Shown piece by piece: positions 1 to 5,158 of a DNA stretch of 6,534 nucleotides (position 1 is its first letter; every line of letters begins with the position of its first letter). The stretch covers positions 1-6,534 of the forward strand of contig DNSU01000046.1 in assembly GCA_003499585.1 (NCBI GenBank), read 5' to 3'. A program made the translations under genes and the position numbers. This DNA is from Cyanobacteria bacterium UBA9579. Lineage in GTDB: Bacteria; Cyanobacteriota; Vampirovibrionia; Gastranaerophilales; UBA9579. The notes below the pieces were generated by a model. That model ran no database searches. It had not been told where the DNA came from and worked only from the letters and a program-made list of their open reading frames with translations.

Positions 1-15
1 AAAGTTAGTAACTTT
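1..15 (-). repeat. Short inverted repeat after the isomerase gene, possible terminator
   Basis: Bases 1-7 (AAAGTTA) and 9-15 (TAACTTT) are perfect inverted copies around one central base. On the minus strand this lies 15 bp beyond the stop codon of the isomerase gene, where a terminator hairpin could sit. The stem is A/T-rich, the realistic stem is only about 5 bp with a 5-nt loop, and any T-run that would follow it lies outside the window. It could also be an operator for the next gene or a chance match. Confidence 0.2.
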
Positions 16-29
16 TCCCCTCATTTTAC

Positions 30-1175
30 TTATTTTTTTACTTTATCTTCTTTTTGAGGTAATTTTTTTTGAATTTCCTCAACTTGTTTTTGGATTTCAT
101 CTAGATTGTATTCATTATCGAGATAGGAAATTTTAGCAGAACTTCTTGCATCTCTGAGTAACTTTTCCATTACATCTTTTTTCTGTTCGTTTGCTAAATA
201 TTTCTTGATTTCTTCTTTAATTTCAACAAATGGTACAATTCCTGCTTTTTTGCGATCAGAAACTTTAATTATGTGATATCCAAAATTAGTTTTGATAACT
301 TCACTAACTTGTCCTGGCGCAAGTGTAAATGCAGTTTTGGAAAATTCTGGAACCATATCGTCTTTTTTAAAGTAACCTAAATCACCACCTTTTTCTGCGC
401 TTGATGCATCATCAGATGAGGCTTTAGCTAACTCTGCAAATTTAGTTGGGTCAGCTTTTACTTGTGCAAGTAAACCTTCAGCTTTTACTTTAGCGTTATT
501 TACTTCTTGTTGAACTTTTTTATTCAGTTCAGCTTCGCTTATATTTGCGTTTTCTGATTGTAATTTTGCTTTAATATCTGATTCAGAAGCTCCTATTAAG
601 ATATGTTGAGCATTAACCATATCAGGCAGAGTGAATTTAGTTGTTTTATTGTTTTCATAAAAGTCTTTAGCTGCACTATCAGTTATTTCTGTTTTTGCGG
701 TTACGTTATCAACTAATTTTTTTGTAATTATATCCATTTTTACACTTTTTACAAAGGCACCCTTATCTACATTATTTAATGTCAATGCAGCTTCAAGCTT
801 TGCTTTACCGCCCATTTTCTTAGATAATTCATCGATTTGTTCATCGATTTCTTTTTGATTAACATCAATTTTACGTTTTTTAGCTTCCAAAAGAACTAAT
901 TCCTTGACAATAAGCTCATTAACTATTCTACCTTTAAGTAGTGTATATAATGGCTTATTTTTAGGATCTTTAAGATTAATATTGCGTGAAGCAAGAGCAG
1001 AACTATTGTAAACAGTTTCTAATGCATCATCAAAAGACTTTTGAGTAATTACTGACTCATTAACCTTAATAATAGGTTTACTTGCATCTTTTTCTTCTGT
1101 TAAGTTAAATCCCTTTGAACATCCTGCAAGCAATGCAAGAGAAATTGTCAACATCCCTACTGTGAACTTTTTCAT
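30..1175 (-). CDS. Exported parvulin-type peptidyl-prolyl isomerase lipoprotein (PrsA/SurA-like)
   Basis: This 381-aa protein is a predicted extracytoplasmic foldase that catalyses cis-trans isomerisation of prolyl bonds in secreted proteins. Residues 1-19 form a lipoprotein signal peptide: KK at 2-3, a hydrophobic stretch, then the lipobox LAGC with the lipidated cysteine at 19. Residues about 34-185 are a helical SurA/trigger-factor-like chaperone region. A parvulin (PpiC) domain spans about 187-308. It opens with NAQHILI (His191), has KGGDLGYFKKDDMVPEF at 262-278 and AFTLAPGQVSEVIKTNFGYH at 282-301, and ends in HIIKVSDRK; these are classic rotamase signatures. Between HILI and the FAELAK helix (about 198-238) lies a longer charged helical segment than in compact parvulins. 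The tail (about 355-381) is lysine- and glutamate-rich. The ATG is supported by AAGGAGA five bases upstream (1181-1187). It lies 59 bp downstream of mfd on the same strand, an arrangement also seen with PrsA-like genes in Clostridia. I cannot choose between the names prsA and surA. The family assignment is firm; the substrate is unknown. Confidence 0.93.
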   Translation of the reverse strand: MKKFTVGMLTISLALLAGCSKGFNLTEEKDASKPIIKVNESVITQKSFDDALETVYNSSALASRNINLKDPKNKPLYTLLKGRIVNELIVKELVLLEAKKRKIDVNQKEIDEQIDELSKKMGGKAKLEAALTLNNVDKGAFVKSVKMDIITKKLVDNVTAKTEITDSAAKDFYENNKTTKFTLPDMVNAQHILIGASESDIKAKLQSENANISEAELNKKVQQEVNNAKVKAEGLLAQVKADPTKFAELAKASSDDASSAEKGGDLGYFKKDDMVPEFSKTAFTLAPGQVSEVIKTNFGYHIIKVSDRKKAGIVPFVEIKEEIKKYLANEQKKDVMEKLLRDARSSAKISYLDNEYNLDEIQKQVEEIQKKLPQKEDKVKK

Positions 1176-1234
1176 TTCAATCTCCTTTTTATATCCTCAC
1201 TTTAACAGTGCTAAAACGTAATTAATCGTTGACA
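1176..1234 (-). other. Short mfd-isomerase spacer carrying the isomerase ribosome binding site
   Basis: The 59-bp gap separates two genes on the same strand. It holds AAGGAGA at 1181-1187, read on the minus strand, five bases before the isomerase ATG. A weak CACT/AGTG inverted pair lies in the middle of the gap, but no T-run follows it, so I see no convincing terminator. No clear -35/-10 pair is visible either. Co-transcription of the two genes is therefore the simplest reading, as an inference from spacing alone. Confidence 0.5.
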
Positions 1235-4200
1235 TTAGTTAGGTGATTTTATTACCCTCATTTTTTTAATATCTGATATACAAAAAAATAATTCTTCTAA
1301 TATATTTAACTGTTCTTCGACTAAAAGTCCAGTATTATTTAATAGAATTATGGAAGCTCCATTTTGAGAGGAAACAGGGGCTTTAATAATGTTTAGTTTC
1401 CTTGATAAGCTTTGTGGTAACTTAGTTTGGTATGTCCTCCATTCTGTTAATTCAAAATCAGTAAATATACGAATATTATCTTCAGTTTCTCTAATGAGAT
1501 TTATGCCAATTTCAGCTGCTATTAGCCTAATTTTAATTATTTTGAATAATCTTTGTACTTCTACAGGTATATCACCAAATCTGTCTTTCCACTCGTCTTG
1601 AATAATTTCAAGTTCTTTTAAACTTTCTACGTCAGCCAGTCTCTTATATTCTATCATTTTTTGATCTTTATCACCGACCCATTCATCAGGAATATACGCA
1701 GTTATATTTATATCTACAATAGGTGGCTCTTTTTTATCGACTTTTTGATTTTGGAGCTCTCTTATAGATTCATCCAGTAATGAACAATACAAGTCAAAGC
1801 CTACAGACAGCATATGTCCATGTTGATTAGCTCCCAGAATATTTCCAACACCTCTTATTTCTAAATCTCTTAAAGCAATCTGATAACCGCTACCTAGTGT
1901 CGTAAAATCCTTGATCGCTTTTAGTCGATCTTTTGCTTCAGGAGTCAATAATTTATTAGGACGATAGAAACAGTATGCATATGCCTGAGTCTCACTTCTA
2001 CCTACTCTGCCTCTTATCTGATAAAGCTGTGCTAACCCGAACTTATCAGAGTCATCGACAATTATTGTATTCACATTTGGAATATCAAGCCCCGATTCAA
2101 TAATAGTTGTGCACACAAGAATGTCATATTGATGAGTGGAAAACTCATACATTGCTTTTTCCAGCTCTTTTTCCTGCATTTGACCATGAGCTACTGCAAT
2201 TCTTGCTGCAGGAATTAATTCCTGCAAGTCTTTTGCAACTTTATAAATTGACTGAACCCTATTATGAAGAAAATAAATCTGTCCTTCACGTTCCAACTCG
2301 TGACTAATGGCAGTCCTAACCATAGAATTGTTATATTCACCCACATAAGTTTTAATTGGGGCACGATTGATAGGCGGAGTGTTGATTAAGCTCATCTCTC
2401 TGACTCCTGATAACGCCATATACAAGGTTCTAGGAATAGGAGTGGCAGAAAGGGTCATAACATCCACTTCAGCTCTTAGATGTTTTAATTTTTCCTTATG
2501 AGCTACGCCAAATCTATGTTCTTCGTCAATAACAAGTAATCCTATGTTTTTAAACTGGATATCTTTTTGAAGAAGCCTGTGTGTTCCTATAACTAGATCA
2601 CATTCTCCTGTCAAGAGTTTTTTTATGGCTTCTTTTTGCTGTTTTGGAGTTCTAAATCTAGATAAAAGTTCAATTTTTACAGGGTATGGTTTAAATCTGT
2701 CTACAAAAGTCTGATAATGCTGCTGGGCTAAAATTGTAGTTGGTGCAAGCAAAGCAGCTTGCTTGCCAGAAAGGATAGCTTTAAATATAGCTCTTATAGC
2801 AACTTCTGTTTTTCCAAAGCCCACATCTCCACATATTAAGCGATCCATGGGTTTTTCTGATTCCATATCAGACTTTGTATTTATTATTGCCTGTAATTGA
2901 TCAGGTGTTTCTGTATATGGAAAAGCATCTTCCATTTCTATTTGCCATGGACTATCGGATTCAAAGATAAATCCGTTAGTTTTTGCTCTTTTAGCGTATA
3001 AATTCAATAAATCCTGAGCAATATCTCTAATGGCATTTTTAACTTTCTTTTTAACGCCGGTCCATTCCGCACCACCCATCTTAGATAATTTAGGCGCCGC
3101 TCCTGCTGCTCCTCTATATCTTGAGAGCATGTTTATCTGCTCTGCTGGCATATGGAGTCTGTCTGTGCCGGAGTATTCAATGGTAAGATAATCTTTTTCC
3201 TGCTCATCGATTTTTTGCTTACTTAAACCTATAAATTTACCAATACCATGTCTGTTATGTACTACATAATCATTAGGTTGGAGGTCATTTATGGAAATAA
3301 GAAAATCAAGATTTTCACGCTTAGAGACTCTTTTAGCAATTGTCGGCTTCTTAATGTTCTTATTAAACAACTCTGAATCTGTTATTACTGCAAAATTTAG
3401 CTCAGGTAAAATAAATCCTTCAATAAATCCCTGCCTTGATATGATTACTTCTTTAGACTCTATTAAATCATCCAGATTAATCTCAGAATCAGAATCCAGA
3501 TAAATAGATGGACATTCCCATTCATTGAGAAAATGAGCAACCCTGTCAGGATACTCAGTAACAATAAAAACGCTGTTTCCGGCTGATCTTAATTCTGATA
3601 TATAATTTGCAGCATTATCAAGATTAGCCATGAATTTTTGAACAAGGAAACATTCAACCTCATCAGTTAGTTGAGATTCATCCTGAATAAAGCTGTTAAG
3701 GTTTAGTGCGATATATCTTGAAAGTTTGTTTGTGATTTCTGAAGGTTCTTTATGCAATAAGTATGGTAGAGGTAAAGTTAAACCCTCATTAATATTTTGT
3801 TCATATTCTTTTTTGTATTTTTCATCCTGAATATGAAGTTTTTGTTCAAGTTCAGAAGTTTCATGAACTATGACCAGAGTATTTTCAGGTAAATAATTTG
3901 TAATATCCTCAAATGCATCATTTAAAAATGGAGCAAAATATTCTATTCCCTCAAAATATGTTTCAGTTTCCAGCGATGTTAATATATTTTCAACTGTTGT
4001 ATCCAGAGTATTCCGGCTATGTTCTGAAAGATCACTATCTTGTTTACCTTTAAGTTCATTTATGATCTTTGTTAATCTCTTTTTATGATCATCTGTAATT
4101 ATAACTTTGTATCGTGGTTCAATTAGAGTACTTTGGATGTGGCGAATTGATCTTTGCGTATCTGTATTAAAGTTTCTGATATTTTCTATTTCATCACCAA

Positions 4201-4786
4201 AAAACTCTATTCTAACTGGTTCTGTAGAAATAGGATAAATATCTAAAATATCTCCTCTTAAGCTGAATTCTCCAGGATCAATTACCATACTGGTTCTTTT
4301 ATATCCAATATCTACGAGTTTTTTAGCTATAATTACTGGATCAGCATCCTGATTTTTTTCAAGTTTTATAGAGTGGGTTTCAATCTTTTTTCTTGATAAA
4401 TATGTATTTAAAAGAGTTTTAGCACTGGTAATTATGACATCTGATTCATTGCTTTTGAATGATTCCAGTATATTTAGCTGTTGCTTTGCAACAGCAGCAT
4501 CTGAATATATCAGCTCATACGGAGACGCTTCCTGACTAGGTAGGTAATTAACCTTTTTATTGGTGAGATTATCAATATCAAAATTATATTTAAGAGCTGT
4601 TGTAATATCTGGAGTAATGATTAAAATCGGTCTATTTAAAGTGTTGATTATGTAAGATGCAAAAAATCTCTTAGCAGAATTGGTGAATCCTGCAAGGTAA
4701 ACAGTTTTTTGAGTATCAAGCTGTTTTGTTATTTTGTTAAATTTTGTTGATGACAAGGCTATCTTGTCTAATATATCTTGTATCAT
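1235..4786 (-). CDS. mfd: Transcription-repair coupling factor Mfd
   Basis: This 1183-aa ATP-dependent DNA translocase binds RNA polymerase stalled at a lesion, pushes it off, and recruits UvrA to start nucleotide excision repair. Its length matches the family (about 1150-1180 aa). The N-terminal UvrB-like part includes LPSQEASPYE near residue 85 and RGDILDIYP near 178. The RNA-polymerase-interacting CarD-like domain begins near 506 (DYVVHNRHGIGKF). The motor has Walker A GDVGFGKT at 653-660 (Lys659), the DEEH box at 754-757, SATPIPRT from 780, TTIIESGLDIP from 893 and QIRGRVGRS at 923-931. The translocation (TRG) motif region RDLEIRGVG is at 973-981. The C-terminal TRCF domain runs from about 1021 and covers the UvrA-binding surface in known Mfd proteins. 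All motor residues are present, so it looks active. The ATG is not preceded by a clear Shine-Dalgarno sequence, but the N-terminus aligns in style with known Mfd starts (an amphipathic helix, then YLAGFTNSAK). The isomerase gene follows it; glnA diverges upstream. Confidence 0.98.
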   Translation of the reverse strand: MIQDILDKIALSSTKFNKITKQLDTQKTVYLAGFTNSAKRFFASYIINTLNRPILIITPDITTALKYNFDIDNLTNKKVNYLPSQEASPYELIYSDAAVAKQQLNILESFKSNESDVIITSAKTLLNTYLSRKKIETHSIKLEKNQDADPVIIAKKLVDIGYKRTSMVIDPGEFSLRGDILDIYPISTEPVRIEFFGDEIENIRNFNTDTQRSIRHIQSTLIEPRYKVIITDDHKKRLTKIINELKGKQDSDLSEHSRNTLDTTVENILTSLETETYFEGIEYFAPFLNDAFEDITNYLPENTLVIVHETSELEQKLHIQDEKYKKEYEQNINEGLTLPLPYLLHKEPSEITNKLSRYIALNLNSFIQDESQLTDEVECFLVQKFMANLDNAANYISELRSAGNSVFIVTEYPDRVAHFLNEWECPSIYLDSDSEINLDDLIESKEVIISRQGFIEGFILPELNFAVITDSELFNKNIKKPTIAKRVSKRENLDFLISINDLQPNDYVVHNRHGIGKFIGLSKQKIDEQEKDYLTIEYSGTDRLHMPAEQINMLSRYRGAAGAAPKLSKMGGAEWTGVKKKVKNAIRDIAQDLLNLYAKRAKTNGFIFESDSPWQIEMEDAFPYTETPDQLQAIINTKSDMESEKPMDRLICGDVGFGKTEVAIRAIFKAILSGKQAALLAPTTILAQQHYQTFVDRFKPYPVKIELLSRFRTPKQQKEAIKKLLTGECDLVIGTHRLLQKDIQFKNIGLLVIDEEHRFGVAHKEKLKHLRAEVDVMTLSATPIPRTLYMALSGVREMSLINTPPINRAPIKTYVGEYNNSMVRTAISHELEREGQIYFLHNRVQSIYKVAKDLQELIPAARIAVAHGQMQEKELEKAMYEFSTHQYDILVCTTIIESGLDIPNVNTIIVDDSDKFGLAQLYQIRGRVGRSETQAYAYCFYRPNKLLTPEAKDRLKAIKDFTTLGSGYQIALRDLEIRGVGNILGANQHGHMLSVGFDLYCSLLDESIRELQNQKVDKKEPPIVDINITAYIPDEWVGDKDQKMIEYKRLADVESLKELEIIQDEWKDRFGDIPVEVQRLFKIIKIRLIAAEIGINLIRETEDNIRIFTDFELTEWRTYQTKLPQSLSRKLNIIKAPVSSQNGASIILLNNTGLLVEEQLNILEELFFCISDIKKMRVIKSPN

Positions 4787-4825
4787 AGTATTTAAAATTT
4801 ATTAATATATGCCGAAACAGTTTGT

Positions 4826-4839
4826 GTATTTTATGTTAC
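4826..4839. promoter_or_regulatory. GTA-N8-TAC sequence resembling an NtcA site
   Basis: The 14 bases read GTA, eight bases, TAC, matching the palindromic consensus of the cyanobacterial nitrogen regulator NtcA, which often controls glnA. However, it lies about 320 bp from the glnA start, and no TAN3T -10 box sits 20-24 bp downstream on the plus strand. On the minus strand a TAAATT follows at 24 bp, but that would put transcription within about 10 bases of the mfd start. A chance match in this A/T-rich gap is quite likely. The idea depends on the organism encoding NtcA, which this window cannot show. Confidence 0.18.
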
Positions 4840-4862
4840 CCTATTAAATATTAACATGATCA

Positions 4863-4875
4863 AGTAATTATTACT
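4863..4875. repeat. 13-bp perfect palindrome AGTAAT-T-ATTACT
   Basis: Six-base arms AGTAAT and ATTACT flank one central T. Being symmetrical and lying between divergent genes, it has the form of a dimeric regulator's operator. It contains GTA-N5-TAC, so the spacing does not fit NtcA. No second copy was seen in the gap. Function unknown. Confidence 0.3.
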
Positions 4876-4936
4876 AATTTAAGAAAAATTTATAGGAATG
4901 TTACAGTATATTAATAAATATAAAAACTTTTAAACT

Positions 4937-4942
4937 TATAAT
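4937..4942 (+). promoter_or_regulatory. Consensus TATAAT -10 box without a clear -35
   Basis: A perfect TATAAT faces glnA, but no good -35 lies at 16-18 bp upstream. TGTTAC at 4899-4904 lies about 33-38 bp upstream, where an activator might bind. A start near 4949 would give a glnA leader of roughly 210 nt that includes the small ORF and the 11-bp inverted repeat. An exact TATAAT is expected about once by chance in DNA this A/T-rich. Confidence 0.25.
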
Positions 4943-4956
4943 TTTTATTAAAGAAA

Positions 4957-5022
4957 ATGAAAAAAATAGAATCATTTTTTAAAAAATTAAGTTTTTTAGG
5001 CAAAAAATTATCAAATAGCTAA
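4957..5022 (+). CDS. Possible 21-aa cationic amphipathic peptide upstream of glnA
   Basis: An ATG opens 21 codons ending in TAA. The peptide begins MKKIESFFKKL and ends GKKLSNS. It has six lysines and one acidic residue. Hydrophobic residues at I4, F7, F8, L11, L14 and L18 have the 3-4 spacing of an amphipathic helix, with lysine pairs at 2-3, 9-10 and 16-17. Residues 7-12 (FFKKLS) and 13-19 (FLGKKLS) look like an internal repeat. Against it being a gene: there is no proper Shine-Dalgarno (only an A-rich AAAGAAA just before the ATG), and A/T-rich DNA easily yields lysine and phenylalanine codons. If real it could be a leader peptide or a small regulator; I recognise no family. Confidence 0.2.
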   Translation: MKKIESFFKKLSFLGKKLSNS

Positions 5023-5035
5023 ATTAATTTTTTGC
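5000..5035. repeat. Perfect 11-bp inverted repeat, hairpin candidate in the glnA upstream region
   Basis: GCAAAAAATTA at 5000-5010 is exactly complementary to TAATTTTTTGC at 5025-5035, with a 14-base loop. The stem has only two G-C pairs, at its base. No T-run follows on either strand outside the stem, so it is not a standard intrinsic terminator. It may be an operator for a dimeric protein or an RNA hairpin in a long glnA leader. The stop codon of the small upstream ORF falls in the loop (5020-5022). Confidence 0.4.
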
Positions 5036-5060
5036 AAGGTAAAAAAAAGGAACAGATTTT

Positions 5061-5095
5061 CGAAAAACCGAAAAAGCTATGAATCTTGACCGAAA
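5061..5095 (+). repeat. CGAAAAA / ACCGAAA short direct repeats beside the glnA promoter
   Basis: CGAAAAA occurs at 5061-5067 and again at 5069-5075 with an 8-bp period. ACCGAAA occurs at 5067-5073 and 5089-5095, start to start 22 bp apart, about two helical turns. The second ACCGAAA overlaps the end of the TTGACC -35 candidate. The C/G-containing motif stands out in otherwise A/T-only DNA. A related CCGAAA occurs at 4812-4817, near mfd. The spacing would suit a protein that binds one face of the DNA at the promoter; no known regulator site is recognised. Confidence 0.3.
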
Positions 5096-5114
5096 TGAGA
5101 ATAAATATCAGAAT
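5086..5114 (+). promoter_or_regulatory. Likely sigma-70-type promoter of glnA
   Basis: TTGACC at 5086-5091 matches the -35 consensus at five of six bases. It is followed after 17 bp by CAGAAT at 5109-5114, which matches TATAAT at four of six. Transcription would start near 5121, giving a leader of about 38 nt that ends in the strong glnA ribosome binding site. An alternative -10, TATACT at 5114-5119, is a better match but lies 22 bp from this -35, so it would need an activator. This is the best promoter-like pair I see in the gap. Confidence 0.5.
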
Positions 5115-5145
5115 ATACTAATTAAAGGACAATATTATAAACCCG

Positions 5146-5152
5146 AAGGAGG
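5146..5152 (+). promoter_or_regulatory. Strong glnA ribosome binding site
   Basis: AAGGAGG ends six bases before the ATG at 5159, ideal Shine-Dalgarno strength and spacing. This decides the start. A second in-frame ATG at codon 14 sits closer to where many glutamine synthetases begin, but it has only a weak AGGA ahead of it. Confidence 0.85.
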
Positions 5153-5158
5153 TAGAAT

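Larger units (their letters stand above)
4787..5158. other. Divergent mfd-glnA intergenic region
   Basis: This is 372 bp of very A/T-rich DNA between the starts of mfd (minus) and glnA (plus), so it must hold promoters for both. No protein-coding gene longer than about 30 codons is seen. It holds, in order: a GTA-N8-TAC sequence, a 13-bp palindrome, a consensus TATAAT, a possible 21-codon ORF with an internal repeat, an 11-bp perfect inverted repeat, CGAAAAA/ACCGAAA direct repeats, a TTGACC-N17-CAGAAT promoter-like pair, and the glnA ribosome binding site. I see neither a T-box nor the conserved elements I recall for the glutamine (glnA) riboswitch. Confidence 0.8.

Noticed and set aside
1..24. 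Start of a further minus-strand gene at the ATG at 22-24
   Set aside because: Only eight codons lie inside the window and there is no ribosome binding site before that ATG, so it cannot be supported.
63..70. Run of eight T (A8 on the coding strand) near the 3' end of the isomerase gene as a phase-variation tract
   Set aside because: Short A runs are common in lysine-rich A/T-rich genes, and slippage here would alter only the charged tail, so switching is unlikely.
1389..3503. Three plus-strand ORFs of 66-70 codons (1389-1601, 2107-2307, 3291-3503)
   Set aside because: All lie antisense within mfd, whose whole frame is conserved, and show no independent coding signals.
4954..4980. AAAATGA/TCATTTT inverted repeat followed by T residues as a terminator
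   Set aside because: The 7-bp stem is nearly all A/T, the T-run is only two bases beyond the stem before an A-run, and no gene upstream on the plus strand needs termination here.
5121..5158. Glutamine riboswitch in the glnA leader (ACCCGAAGGAGG looked suggestive)
   Set aside because: The conserved elements I recall for that RNA, such as UUCA and GACGGAAGUAGG, are missing, and the GAAGGAGG is simply the ribosome binding site.
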